Shown piece by piece: positions 8,999 to 17,795 of a stretch of 64,000 bases of DNA; within the stretch, counting starts at the first letter, position 1; every line of letters starts with the position of its first letter. Both the position numbers and the translations under genes were made by a program. Under the pieces are notes generated by a model. That model was not told where the DNA came from. It did not search any database and saw only the letters and a list, made by a program, of their open reading frames with translations. This DNA is from Williamsia faeni (GTDB taxonomy: Bacteria > Actinomycetota > Actinomycetes > Mycobacteriales > Mycobacteriaceae): assembly GCA_003202005.1 (NCBI GenBank), contig QJJF01000001.1, positions 1,209,099 to 1,273,098 of the forward strand, read 5' to 3'.

Positions 8999-10273
8999 AT
9001 GACGATCGACAGCCCACCCACGTCGCCGCATCCCTATCACCGACTCGATATCTCGGACGAGAACTTCTGGAAGACCGGTGACTTCCGCACGCGCGATGAG
9101 ACTTTCGCCCAATTGCGTTCGGAGGAGGGACTGAGCTGGCATCAGCCGATGTCCGCCGTCTTTCCGCACGAGGAGACCGGTTACTGGGCGCTGACCCGGC
9201 ACGCCGACATCCGTGAGGTCAGTCAGAACAACGCCGTGTTCGGCTCCAGCCTCGGCGTTGCGCTCGATCCCATGCCCGCCGAAATTCAGCGCATGACAAC
9301 GTATTTCCTCTCGATGGATCCGCCGGATCACACCCGCAACCGGCGCCTGATCAGTTCCGCATTCACTCCGCGACAGGTCAAGCGCATCGAAGGGCAGATC
9401 AAAGAGAATGCCCGGCAGGTTGTCGACGACCTACTCGTGGACCTGCGGACCGGCAATGAGTTCGACTTCGTGTCGGCGTGCTCGGCCAAACTTCCCATGA
9501 AAACGATCTCGGACATGATCGGCATCGAACCGGAGGATCAGGAGGCGGTCGCCTACGCTGCCGAAAGCCTCTTCAGCAGTAGTGATGACGAGTACGCGTC
9601 GTTGGAGGAACGTGCGATGCACGTGATGGGCCAACTCGGCATTCTCCAGAATGCCGGGATCGAGCTCGCCAAACTCCGCCGAGAAGATCCGCGTGAGGAC
9701 CTCATGACGAACATCGTCAACGCAGAGGTCGACGGACACAAGGTGTCCGACAACGACATCGGATCGTTCATGGTGCTGCTCGGCTCGGCGGGTAATGACA
9801 CGACCAAGCAGACCACGACGCACGTGTTCAAGGCACTGGTCGAGAACCCCGATCAGCGGGCCTGGCTGCTCGAGGACTTCGACGGCCGAATCAACACCGC
9901 CATCGACGAATTCGTCCGTTGGTCCACGCCCGTCGTCTCGTTTGCCCGGCACGCCCTGGTCGACACCGAGCTGGCCGGCACCCCGATCGCCGCCGGTGAA
10001 AAGCTGGGCATGTTCTACTGCTCGGCGAACCGGGACCAGGACGTGTTCGACCGTCCGCACGAGTTCGACATCACCCGCACCCCGAACCCGCATGTCGGCT
10101 TCGGCGGTGGTGGTGCGCACTTCTGCCTGGGCGCGCAACTCGCGAAGATGGAACTGCGCCACCTGTTCTACGAATTACTCACGCGCGTACCAGATGTCAC
10201 GCTCGGTGAGCCTGAGTACCTCAACAGCAGTTTCGTACACGGCATCAAGCGGATGCCGGTGAGTCTGGCGTAG
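8999..10273 (+). CDS. Cytochrome P450 (second; CYP125/CYP124-like)
   Basis: This 424-residue P450 has FLSMDPPDHTRNRRL in the C helix, GSAGNDTTKQ in the I helix (acid-alcohol pair D-T), DEFVRWSTP as ExxR, and the haem loop FGGGGAHFCLGAQLAKMEL. The glycine-rich haem loop and the RTPNPHVGFGG lead-in resemble the CYP124/125/142 group, which hydroxylates methyl-branched or steroid side chains. AGAGGAAA precedes the ATG. It is second in the operon after the SDR. Steroid or terpenoid use is inference from family likeness; no redox partner is adjacent. Confidence 0.92.
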   Translation: MTIDSPPTSPHPYHRLDISDENFWKTGDFRTRDETFAQLRSEEGLSWHQPMSAVFPHEETGYWALTRHADIREVSQNNAVFGSSLGVALDPMPAEIQRMTTYFLSMDPPDHTRNRRLISSAFTPRQVKRIEGQIKENARQVVDDLLVDLRTGNEFDFVSACSAKLPMKTISDMIGIEPEDQEAVAYAAESLFSSSDDEYASLEERAMHVMGQLGILQNAGIELAKLRREDPREDLMTNIVNAEVDGHKVSDNDIGSFMVLLGSAGNDTTKQTTTHVFKALVENPDQRAWLLEDFDGRINTAIDEFVRWSTPVVSFARHALVDTELAGTPIAAGEKLGMFYCSANRDQDVFDRPHEFDITRTPNPHVGFGGGGAHFCLGAQLAKMELRHLFYELLTRVPDVTLGEPEYLNSSFVHGIKRMPVSLA

Positions 10274-10342
10274 CGCCGGCCTCCGTGTGCTGATGAACCA
10301 CCTATTCGAGATCGAAACGTGTCGAGACGTTGGGAGATGTCC

Positions 10343-11104
10343 ATGTCGGTCGTGACCGAGCAGCACGGGTCCGTCCTGATCGTGACGCTGAACCGGCCGT
10401 CGCGGCACAATGTCGTGGACGTCGAGATGATGGCGGGCATCGGCGGGGCGCTCGCCGATGCCGAATCCGACGATTCGGTCGCCGCAATCGTGATCACCGG
10501 CGCCGGTGAGCGGATGTTCTGTGCCGGGCTGGATTTGAAGGCGTTTGCCGCGGTTGGTGCACGTCGTCCGGTGGGTGGCCCGGGGCTCGAGGTTCTCCTG
10601 GAGCGGACGTACCCGAAGCCCATCGTGGGTGCCGCGAACGGCAGCGCATTCGCCGTCGGCTTCGAACTCCTGCTGGCATGTGATCTCATCGTCGCCGCCG
10701 ACCACGCCACGTTCGGCATCCCCGAGGTGAAACGCGGTCTCGTGGCGGCGGGCGGAGGAATTTCTCTTCTGCCGCGGCGGATTCCGCTGGCGATCGCGCT
10801 GGAGATGGGCTTGACCGGCGAGCCGCTCGATGCCGTGCGAGCGCATTCTCTCGGCCTGGTGAACCGGGTGGTCCCCGCCGAACGGGTCCGGGACGAGGCA
10901 GTGGGACTGGCCGAGTCCATCGCGGCGAATGCGCCGCTGGCGGTGCGCTTCACCAAGGAGCACATGTACAGCGCCGTTGCCGGTGATGAATCGGCACGCC
11001 GCCGCATGCACGAACTGTCCCAGGATGTGTTCGCGAGCGTCGACGCCAAGGAGGGCGCGCAGGCATTCGTGGAGCGTCGAAAGCCGGTGTGGCGTGGTCA
11101 GTGA
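10343..11104 (+). CDS. Enoyl-CoA hydratase/isomerase family protein
   Basis: This 253-residue crotonase-fold protein has the first oxyanion element CAGLDLKAF and the second element NGSAFAVGFELLLACD; the usual GGG is GSAFAVG here. Both catalytic glutamates of hydratases appear present (GFELLL and GIPEVKRG). It should hydrate or isomerise an enoyl-CoA. ATG 10343 was chosen over ATG 10337 because GGGAG sits 6 bp upstream. It lies between the P450 and the F420-type oxidoreductase in one operon. Confidence 0.88.
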   Translation: MSVVTEQHGSVLIVTLNRPSRHNVVDVEMMAGIGGALADAESDDSVAAIVITGAGERMFCAGLDLKAFAAVGARRPVGGPGLEVLLERTYPKPIVGAANGSAFAVGFELLLACDLIVAADHATFGIPEVKRGLVAAGGGISLLPRRIPLAIALEMGLTGEPLDAVRAHSLGLVNRVVPAERVRDEAVGLAESIAANAPLAVRFTKEHMYSAVAGDESARRRMHELSQDVFASVDAKEGAQAFVERRKPVWRGQ

Positions 11105-11173
11105 TACCGCAAGAGTGCAACTATCGAAGTTATTCGGAACCATTGACAACATCGACGCCCTGGAGGTTTTCGT

Positions 11174-12256
11174 ATGAGCCCGAGCCAGACAACCGGGTCC
11201 ACCCGCGAGGTGACCGCCGCGGATCGCCCGCTCGACGAGCTGGGCTACTACCTCCTGGCCGGTGCCGGTGGCCTGGGGCCCGCGACGCTGGTCGACGAGG
11301 CCCGGCAAGGCGAACAATTGGGTCTGGGCACCGCATTCATCTCTGAGCGATGGAATGTCAAGGAGGCCTCGTCGCTCGTCGGTGCGGCTCTGGCCGTGAC
11401 CGACCGAATGCAGATCGCCACTGCCGCAACAAATCACAACACCCGGCACCCGCTGATCACCGCATCGTGGGGAACCACCATGCACCGGATGTCCGGTGGT
11501 CGATTCACATTGGGTATCGGCAGGGGTGTCGCGGCCATGTACGCGGCGTTCGGCGTGCCGGCGGTGACCACCGCGCAGATGGAGGACTGGGCGCAGGTCA
11601 CCCGCAGGCTGTGGCACGGCGAGATCATCCTCAACCATGACGGGCCGATTGGTAAGTACCCGGTCCTGTTCCTGGACACGGAGTTCAATGAGGACATCCG
11701 ATTGGCGATCGTCGCCTTCGGTCCCAACACCCTCAAGCTCGGTGGCCGGGAGTTCGACGACGTCATCCTGCACACCTATTTCACCCCCGAAACCTTGCAG
11801 CGGGCCGTCAAAACGGTGAAAGATGCTGCGGAACAGGCGGGACGCGATCCGGCCAGCGTACGGGTGTGGTCGTGCTTCGCCACCGTCGGCGACCATCTCC
11901 CCGAAGAGCTGCGCCTGAAGAAAACCGTCGCGCGATTGGGAACCTACCTGCAGGGCTATGGCGATCTGATGGTGTCGACCAATGGCTGGGATCCGGCTGT
12001 GCTGGAGCGCTTTCGGGCGGATTCGGTCGTGACGTCCATCCCGGGTTCGATAGATGGCAAGGCCACTGCCGAACAGATCGAGCACATCGCCACACTGATC
12101 CCTGACGAATGGCTCGAACCCTCGGCCACGGGGACGTCGCAACAGTGCGTCGATCGCATCCGCAAGGAGTTCGAGTACGGAGCCGACCGGGTCATCCTGC
12201 ACGGTGTGACACCCGAGGAACTCGCGCCCATCATCAAGACGTACCGAGAGAGCTGA
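11174..12256 (+). CDS. LLM-class F420-type oxidoreductase
   Basis: This 360-residue luciferase-like TIM barrel opens with LGYYLLAGAGGLGPATL and continues with LGLGTAFISER, HNTRHPLITAS and GGRFTLGIGRG, the signature run of F420-dependent members. It probably transfers hydride to or from F420 on a pathway ketone, alcohol or double bond. FMN dependence cannot be excluded. It is fourth in the operon and followed after 5 bp by the thioesterase gene. Confidence 0.85.
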   Translation: MSPSQTTGSTREVTAADRPLDELGYYLLAGAGGLGPATLVDEARQGEQLGLGTAFISERWNVKEASSLVGAALAVTDRMQIATAATNHNTRHPLITASWGTTMHRMSGGRFTLGIGRGVAAMYAAFGVPAVTTAQMEDWAQVTRRLWHGEIILNHDGPIGKYPVLFLDTEFNEDIRLAIVAFGPNTLKLGGREFDDVILHTYFTPETLQRAVKTVKDAAEQAGRDPASVRVWSCFATVGDHLPEELRLKKTVARLGTYLQGYGDLMVSTNGWDPAVLERFRADSVVTSIPGSIDGKATAEQIEHIATLIPDEWLEPSATGTSQQCVDRIRKEFEYGADRVILHGVTPEELAPIIKTYRES

Positions 12257-12261
12257 ATTCG

Positions 12262-12963
12262 GTGACGCGGCCAGAGGATCTACCGTCGTCGACGGTTGCG
12301 GGGGTCGGTGACGCCGGACGGGGGTTCGGTGAGAAGCCGCTCGCCCAGACGGCGGTGGCGGCTACGGCCATCCGGGATCTGATCGGCACGCTGCTCTCGC
12401 TCGAGCACGATCACCCGGCGGCAGACGAGGTCATCGCCCGGTGCGCCGAGTGGCAGCGCGAACTGGCGCCGGTGACACCATCGGACAACGCGCCCAGGAT
12501 CGGGGTGGGCGCCGAGGACCCCACGCGGCGGCTCTATCTCGACCACGCCTTCGACATCGGTTCCTTCAACCCGTGTTTTCCCGAGTACCGGTTCGATCAC
12601 CTCGATGCCGAAACAGCCGCCGGCACAGTGACGTTCCCGATCCCGTACGAGGGACCACCGGGGCTGGTTCATGGGGGATTCCTCGCGGTGTTCTTCGATT
12701 GTGTGACACAGCAACAGAATTGCGCCGCACGACTGTCGGGCAAAACCCGGTCACTGACCACGACCTACCGGCGTCCGACACCGATTCTGACCGAGTTGAC
12801 ATTCGATATCGTCCGCACGGCGGAGGACCGCAACGTGGTCTCGACCGCTCGGTTGTTGCTTGGCGGGGAAGTTCTCTGCCGCGCCGAGGTCGTCACGGTG
12901 GCCTTGGCACCCGAACAACTTGCCGGTAGCGCATATGGCAGACGCCGGACAGCGCACCGATGA
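12262..12963 (+). CDS. Hot-dog fold thioesterase (PaaI-like)
   Basis: The 233-residue protein has an N-terminal helical stretch of about 110 residues and a C-terminal hot-dog domain. The domain contains GPPGLVHGGFLAVFFD (HGG loop plus acidic residue) and TTYRRPTPI, as in PaaI/YbgC-like acyl-CoA thioesterases. It could release a dead-end acyl-CoA or recycle CoA. The GTG start lies 6 bp after the upstream stop with only a weak ribosome binding site, so translation probably depends on coupling. The N-terminal extension is longer than in minimal thioesterases. Confidence 0.8.
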   Translation: MTRPEDLPSSTVAGVGDAGRGFGEKPLAQTAVAATAIRDLIGTLLSLEHDHPAADEVIARCAEWQRELAPVTPSDNAPRIGVGAEDPTRRLYLDHAFDIGSFNPCFPEYRFDHLDAETAAGTVTFPIPYEGPPGLVHGGFLAVFFDCVTQQQNCAARLSGKTRSLTTTYRRPTPILTELTFDIVRTAEDRNVVSTARLLLGGEVLCRAEVVTVALAPEQLAGSAYGRRRTAHR

Positions 12964-12982
12964 TCAAAAAGGAGATTGACAG

Positions 12983-13897
12983 ATGACCTTGTCGAGCGTT
13001 GGAGGTGATCGGATCCTCTTCGATGTGGATCGTGACACCAGGATCGCCACCATCACACTGAACAACCCCGAACGCCGCAACTCCTATGACGCCGCGATGC
13101 GTGATGAACTCGCCCGTTGCCTCGATCAGGTCGCCGATGACGACGATCTGACGGTGGTGCTGCTGCGCGGAGCGGAGGGCGTCTTCAGCACCGGGGCCGA
13201 CATGAACAACGCGTACGGCTGGTACGGCGAGGAAGGCGGCACCGCCGCCACCAACGGAGCGAAAGCGGCGAATCGTCGCCCGAGCCAGCGCCGTCGTCTC
13301 ACCGTCGACCGGAAATCGTTCGGTTTCTACCACGAGTTCATGGGGTTCCCCAAGGTCACGGTGGGTGAGATCGGTGGGTTCGCGCTCGGTGGCGGTTTCG
13401 AGATGGCGCTGATGTGTGACATCTCGGTCATCGCCCGGGACACCCGAATCGGTATGCCCGCCACCCGCTTCCTCGGCCCGGCACTGGGCAGTCTGCACAT
13501 GTTCTTCCATCGCCTCGGACCGGTGCTGGCGCGTCGGATGTTGCTGACCGGCGACATCATCACTGCCGGTGACGTTGAGCATCTGGGTGTGTTCACCGAG
13601 ACCTGTGACCCGGCCGAGCTGCAGGCGTCCGCCCGGTACTGGGCGCGGAAGACCGCCAAGATGCCGGCAGATGGCGTTGTCATCGCCAAAGAGGCGTTCC
13701 GGATGGTGGAACAGAGCCAGGCATACCAGGGAGAAGAGGTGGCCAGCTACCTCTTTCACGCATACGGCACCAATCTGCAGTTCGCGCCGGGTGAGTTCAA
13801 CTTCGTCAAGACGCGCGCCGAGCACGGAACCAGAGAAGCATTCCGGCTGCGGGACGAGCACTTTCACGTCGACCGCGAAGAGCTGGATCAGGACTGA
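12983..13897 (+). CDS. Crotonase-fold protein with altered active site
   Basis: At 304 residues this is longer than usual for the family because of an insertion rich in Gly, Ala and Arg after the first oxyanion loop (STGADMNNAYGWYGEEGG). The second loop, GGFALGGGFEMALMCD, keeps the first hydratase Glu. The second, normally in a 'PE' motif, is replaced (GMPATRFLG). Simple enoyl-CoA hydration is thus doubtful; isomerase, hydrolase or ring-opening activity is possible. AAAAGGAGA precedes the ATG. It is the last gene of the operon, before a strong terminator. Confidence 0.82.
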   Translation: MTLSSVGGDRILFDVDRDTRIATITLNNPERRNSYDAAMRDELARCLDQVADDDDLTVVLLRGAEGVFSTGADMNNAYGWYGEEGGTAATNGAKAANRRPSQRRRLTVDRKSFGFYHEFMGFPKVTVGEIGGFALGGGFEMALMCDISVIARDTRIGMPATRFLGPALGSLHMFFHRLGPVLARRMLLTGDIITAGDVEHLGVFTETCDPAELQASARYWARKTAKMPADGVVIAKEAFRMVEQSQAYQGEEVASYLFHAYGTNLQFAPGEFNFVKTRAEHGTREAFRLRDEHFHVDREELDQD

Positions 13898-13914
13898 TCC
13901 GTCCGTTCGCCCGT

Positions 13915-13976
13915 AAACCCAACAGTCCCGGTCACACCCACTGCAACTCGTGGGTCTGACCGGGACTGTTGGGTTT
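13915..13976. terminator. Bidirectional terminator with 20-bp stem
   Basis: Positions 13915-13934 and 13957-13976 are perfectly complementary over 20 bp (AAACCCAACAG... pairing with ...CTGTTGGGTTT). The 22-nt loop contains a second hairpin, ACCCAC with GTGGGT. It sits between two convergent genes and has A-rich and T-rich flanks on both sides, so it should stop transcription from either direction. Confidence 0.85.
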
Positions 13977-13981
13977 GTCGT

Positions 13982-14929
13982 TCAGGCGGGGACGGCGGCC
14001 GGGGTCAGGACACCGGTGAGGAACCGGACCTGATGTTCACTGATCGACTCATGCCACGGCTTGCCCGGGTACACGTCGAAGTGGTCGCAGGGGTAGTGCC
14101 GGATCTGCGCACGCGCCTGGACCGCGGCCTTCACCGCGGCGCCGACCGAGACGCAACGGTCGAAGTCTGCGATCTGAAACAGGATCGGTACCCGCAAGCC
14201 CTTGGCGAATCGGTTCGGGCGGTGGCGCATGGCCTCGATGGCAATCGACGCGTTCACCTCGTTGCGCCAAGTCGGCCCGGCGATCGAGGCGTAGTCGTCG
14301 TAGGTGCCGGGAAGGTTGAGGAGCGCAACCTCGCCGGGACGTCCGACCGCAGGCAACAGAACGCGCGTGCGACCGGCAGCCGCGGCCCGCTTGTCTCGAA
14401 TCCCTTGTGTCAGTAGGCGTGCGGTCGTCGCCGCGCGATTGGCCGGCAGCCCCTGGTCAGGCGCGGTCAGCGGCGCCGCCGGTGCCGGCATGTCAGGGTT
14501 GCTCGTCACGAGCGGAGTGAGCGCGATGACGGCGGCGATGTCGGTGCGGCCGGCCGCGACCTCGAGGACCAGACCCCCCGACATAGACACTCCCCAGAGC
14601 ACCAGGCGATCGGGGTCGACGCCGGGCAGTTGCGCGGCGGTTCGAAGCGCGGCCTGATAGTCCTCGACCTGTCCCGAGAGTGAGATGACCTGCCGCGGTT
14701 CGCCGGCGCTCGAGCCGAAGCCGCGATAGTCGAAGGCCAGGACATCAAGCCCGGCAGCGGCGAGATTCTCGCCGAAGGATTGCAGGCCGCAGTCCTTGGT
14801 CCCGGCGAAGCCATGTGCCATCACGACACAGGGACGCCCGGCGGGGGTGGCGAGCCGGTCGTCGACGGCCGGGAAATGCCAGGCGTCGAGTGCGACACCC
14901 TGCGATTGAAATGTGGTTGATGTAGGCAC
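13982..14929 (-). CDS. Alpha/beta hydrolase
   Basis: This 315-residue hydrolase has an oxyanion loop MAHGFAGTKDCG, strand DYRGFGSSAGEP, nucleophile elbow GVSMSGG near residue 115, acid region ADFDRC and a C-terminal His in CDHFDVY. The fold matches dienelactone-hydrolase/DUF1100-like esterases found beside monooxygenases. It starts with GTG overlapping the TetR stop by one base, so FMO, TetR and hydrolase form a minus-strand operon. Cleavage of an ester or lactone made by the FMO is a reasonable guess, but the FMO is not a clear Baeyer-Villiger enzyme. Confidence 0.88.
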   Translation of the reverse strand: MPTSTTFQSQGVALDAWHFPAVDDRLATPAGRPCVVMAHGFAGTKDCGLQSFGENLAAAGLDVLAFDYRGFGSSAGEPRQVISLSGQVEDYQAALRTAAQLPGVDPDRLVLWGVSMSGGLVLEVAAGRTDIAAVIALTPLVTSNPDMPAPAAPLTAPDQGLPANRAATTARLLTQGIRDKRAAAAGRTRVLLPAVGRPGEVALLNLPGTYDDYASIAGPTWRNEVNASIAIEAMRHRPNRFAKGLRVPILFQIADFDRCVSVGAAVKAAVQARAQIRHYPCDHFDVYPGKPWHESISEHQVRFLTGVLTPAAVPA

Positions 14930-15561
14930 TATTCGGTCTCCGTTCCGTAGATCGCCCGTAGCCAGATGGTGACGAGCGTGGTGATGCGCTGCTCGAGATC
15001 GAGGTCGTCGCTGCGCGAGATCGATTCGATGGATCGGTCGTTGAGTTCGAGGAGGACAGTCGCCAACGCGGTGCTGTCCGGGCCGTCCGGTGCGGTCCCG
15101 GCCGCCCGTTCTGCATCGATCATCACTGCCAGGGGCTTGATGAACGCCTTGCGGCCGGTCTCGAACTGTTCGTGGACGGTCGTGTTGCTGTACCGAGCAT
15201 CGAGCATGGCCCGGTACAGGTAGCGGTGGTCGGACCAGGCGGCGACCAATCCGCGAATCAGCGTCTCGAAGCGGGTGCGTGGCGGACCGGTCATCTCGAA
15301 CACATCCCGAGCCGCTCCGGCCGCCTCGTCGTTCATCTGCTCTGACAGTGCCGCGACCGCGTCGGCCTTGCTCGCGAAGTAGAAGTAGAACGCCGACCGC
15401 GTCACGCCGGCCCGCTCGGAGATCTTCGCGATGTTGATCGATTCGAGGGTGCCGTCGCGCAGTAGGTCGTCGAGAGCTTCCAAGAGTCGCTGCCGGCTCC
15501 GGTCGCCGCGGTCGGTGCTCGTGCGGTCGGTGCCGGTGCGCTCCGAGACCGATTCGCTCAC
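14929..15561 (-). CDS. TetR family transcriptional regulator
   Basis: The 210-residue protein has an N-terminal TetR DNA-binding domain: SINIAKISERAGVTRSAFYF is the helix-turn-helix, followed by YFASKADAVAALSEQM. A variable ligand-binding domain follows. The GTG start overlaps the FMO stop (GTGA), and the gene also overlaps the hydrolase, so regulator and enzymes are made together. It is a second candidate for the ACTGTAA operator (copy 3 controls its own operon). The TetR at 18664 is preferred because it has its own upstream copy. Confidence 0.9.
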   Translation of the reverse strand: MSESVSERTGTDRTSTDRGDRSRQRLLEALDDLLRDGTLESINIAKISERAGVTRSAFYFYFASKADAVAALSEQMNDEAAGAARDVFEMTGPPRTRFETLIRGLVAAWSDHRYLYRAMLDARYSNTTVHEQFETGRKAFIKPLAVMIDAERAAGTAPDGPDSTALATVLLELNDRSIESISRSDDLDLEQRITTLVTIWLRAIYGTETE

Positions 15562-16919
15562 ACCCGGCCCCGGCTTTGCAACACCGGCCCGAGTTGGTGT
15601 GCGCGACTGCGTCCTTCAGGGAGTTCCTGGACTCTCATCTGGCGCTCGTAGTCGTAGAAGTCCACCTGCTGGGTGTGGCGCGGCCGATCGAGAACGTGGC
15701 CGATGTACATCTGCTCGTCGGTGGTGATGATCTGCTGCATCTCGTCGATGGCAGGTGGGCGGTATTCGCCGGCGGCGTAGGCGGCGATCAGGCGCGATTG
15801 GCATTCCACGAATGGGAACAGGGTCGGGACGGACTGCGCGAATCCGGCAAAGGCCAGATCGTCGAGGCCCGGCTTGAGGATGCGCTTGTAGAGCCCGATG
15901 CGATTGTCCACCGCACTGATGAAGTCGGGGTCGAAGAACGGGAACGTGATGTTGTAGCCGGTGGCGTAGATGATCACGTCGAAGTCGGCGGAGGTGCCGT
16001 CATCGAAATGGACGGTGTCGCCGTCGAGCAGGCGGACATTCGGTTTGGGAGTGACGTCACCGGAACCGAGCCGCAGCGGCAACTCGACCGACTGGGTTCC
16101 GTGCGCATCCATGAAGCGGTGCTGTGGCTTGGGAAGGCCCCACTGTTCCGGATTCCCGGAGATGAACTCGGCAAAATTGTTGATCAGCTTGCGCTGCAAC
16201 TTCTTCGGTACGAAAGGCATGGCGCCGCCGTACTTGTCGACCGGGCGCCCGGCCATGTACTTGGGAACGATCCATGAACCGGACCGGGTCGAGAGGTACA
16301 CGGTGTTCTCGATCGAACGAGACGACACCTCGACCGCGATGTCGGCGGCGCTGTTGCCGATGCCGACGACGAGGATTCGCTTACCGTGCAGGTCGAGCGG
16401 ATTGAGCGGATCGATGTAGTGATGGGAGTGGATCGTCTGCCCGTTGAACTCACCGGGAAAGTCCGGGAAGCGCGGGTCCCAGTGATGTCCGTTGGCCACC
16501 ACCAGGAAGTCGAACTCCCGGGACGATCCGTCGCCGGTGTGCAGGTTCCAGCCGCCGTCGTCGCGGTGCTCGGCCCGGACGACACCGTTCTCGAACTCGA
16601 TCTTGTCCAGTAGACCGAACGCGTCGGCGTAGTTGTCGAGGTACGCCTTGATCTGCGAATGGTGCGGGAAGTCCGGGTATTCCTCCGGCATCGGGAAGTC
16701 CTGGAACGAGAGCTTGTACTTCGAGGTGTCGATGTGGAGCGAACGGTAGGCGCTCGAATGACCGTTCGGGTTGCCGAACGCCCAGTTACCACCGATTCGG
16801 TCGGAGGTCTCGAAACACGTATACGGCACACCGTAATCGCCTAGCATCTTGCCGGCCGTCAGGCCGGCGATACCGGCGCCGATGATCGCGGTGGACGGGG
16901 CGTTGGAATGTAGGGCCAT
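15558..16919 (-). CDS. Flavin-containing monooxygenase
   Basis: This 453-residue FMO-like enzyme has IIGAGIAGL near residue 12 for FAD, GIGNSAADIAVE near residue 195 for NADPH, and FNGQTIHSHHY between them. The last matches FxGxxxHxxxY of FMOs rather than the BVMO fingerprint that ends in W. ATGYN near residue 330 is the usual late motif. It should oxygenate a heteroatom or ketone. It heads the FMO-TetR-hydrolase operon and is divergent from the SDR pair, with operator copy 3 between them. Confidence 0.9.
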   Translation of the reverse strand: MALHSNAPSTAIIGAGIAGLTAGKMLGDYGVPYTCFETSDRIGGNWAFGNPNGHSSAYRSLHIDTSKYKLSFQDFPMPEEYPDFPHHSQIKAYLDNYADAFGLLDKIEFENGVVRAEHRDDGGWNLHTGDGSSREFDFLVVANGHHWDPRFPDFPGEFNGQTIHSHHYIDPLNPLDLHGKRILVVGIGNSAADIAVEVSSRSIENTVYLSTRSGSWIVPKYMAGRPVDKYGGAMPFVPKKLQRKLINNFAEFISGNPEQWGLPKPQHRFMDAHGTQSVELPLRLGSGDVTPKPNVRLLDGDTVHFDDGTSADFDVIIYATGYNITFPFFDPDFISAVDNRIGLYKRILKPGLDDLAFAGFAQSVPTLFPFVECQSRLIAAYAAGEYRPPAIDEMQQIITTDEQMYIGHVLDRPRHTQQVDFYDYERQMRVQELPEGRSRAHQLGPVLQSRGRV

Positions 16920-16956
16920 GTATCGGATCCTTGTCTGAAGCTCAATCAGAAGCGTT

Positions 16957-16973
16957 ACTGTGTGCCATACTAT
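16957..16973. promoter_or_regulatory. Island operator copy 3 (FMO operon / SDR pair)
   Basis: ACTGTGT-GCC-ATACTAT shares its spacer and right arm with copy 1 and matches the consensus left arm at 5 of 7 positions. It lies 38 bp upstream of the FMO start and 61 bp upstream of the SDR at 17034. Confidence 0.45.
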
Positions 16974-16980
16974 AAGTCCA

Positions 16981-16998
16981 AATTGACACGCGTCAATT
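16981..16998. promoter_or_regulatory. Second palindrome in the FMO/SDR intergenic region
   Basis: AATTGACACGCGTCAATT has 7-bp arms (AATTGAC/GTCAATT) around ACGC. It lies 7 bp from operator copy 3 and contains a possible -35 element, TTGACA. It may bind a different regulator, for example the TetR of the adjacent operon. Confidence 0.4.
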
Positions 16999-17033
16999 GT
17001 ATTGGGCGCATGTGGAGAAACGAGGATTTCGGG

Positions 17034-17795
17034 ATGAGTGAACGCGTGGCTGTAGTAATCGGCGGAGCGTCGGGTCTGGGCAAGGCGACGGCGCTTGCCC
17101 TGCACGCGGAGGGATATCAGGTGACCGTGGCAGATCGCGACGGCGATGGCGCGAAGGCCGTCGCCGCGGAGTTCGGCGGGATCGGGGAAGCCGTCGATGT
17201 CATCGATGAGGCAGGTGTCGAGGCACTGTTCACCGGCGTCAAGAAGCGGGACGGCGCCGTACACACCGTCGTCAACACGGCCGGCCTGAGCAGCTGGTCG
17301 CCGATCATCGACCACGACGTCGCGGAATGGCGACGGGTCGTCGACATCAACCTCGTCGGCGCGTTCATCGTCCTGAAGCACGCCGGCCGGGTGGTTGCCG
17401 CCGGCGGCACGCTCATCTCTCTGACGTCGCTCAACGGCAGGCAACCGGGCGCCGGCCTGTCCGCCTACTGCGCCGCCAAGGCGGGGCTCTCGATGCTCAC
17501 CCAGGTTGCCGCGCTCGAACTGGCGCCGCGCCAGGTCAGGGTCAACGCCATCGCTCCGGGCTTGGTGATGACTCCGCTGACCGAAGGCATGCAGGGAATC
17601 CCCGGCGTGACAGAGGATTACGTGGAGAACACGCCGCTCGGCCGCGCCGGGACACCCGAAGAGATCGCAGCCGCCGCCGTCTACCTCAGTTCCGATCAGG
17701 CCCGATGGATCACCGGTGAGGTTCTCGACATCAACGGCGGTGCGCACATGCTCCGCTACCCGAATCTCCAGAAGCACTTTGCGGGGCTGATGTGA
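17034..17795 (+). CDS. SDR family oxidoreductase
   Basis: This 253-residue classical SDR has IGGASGLG as nucleotide loop, ADRDGDG after strand two (NAD preference), Ser in TSLNG and catalytic YCAAK, and it ends with the usual INGG motif. ATG 17034 follows GAGGA by 7 bp; in-frame residues before it are not SDR-like. Its stop overlaps the next SDR start (GTGA). The pair is divergent from the FMO operon and under operator copy 3. Probably a pathway alcohol dehydrogenase; substrate unknown. Confidence 0.87.
   Translation: MSERVAVVIGGASGLGKATALALHAEGYQVTVADRDGDGAKAVAAEFGGIGEAVDVIDEAGVEALFTGVKKRDGAVHTVVNTAGLSSWSPIIDHDVAEWRRVVDINLVGAFIVLKHAGRVVAAGGTLISLTSLNGRQPGAGLSAYCAAKAGLSMLTQVAALELAPRQVRVNAIAPGLVMTPLTEGMQGIPGVTEDYVENTPLGRAGTPEEIAAAAVYLSSDQARWITGEVLDINGGAHMLRYPNLQKHFAGLM

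Noticed and set aside
10175-12202. A 675-codon minus-strand open frame opposite the P450, crotonase and LLM genes
   Set aside because: It crosses three well-supported plus-strand genes, lacks family motifs and has no ribosome binding site.
15558-16919. Baeyer-Villiger monooxygenase assignment for the flavoenzyme
   Set aside because: The fingerprint ends in Tyr (FNGQTIHSHHY) rather than the Trp-Pro/Asp of typical Baeyer-Villiger enzymes, so the broader FMO call was kept.
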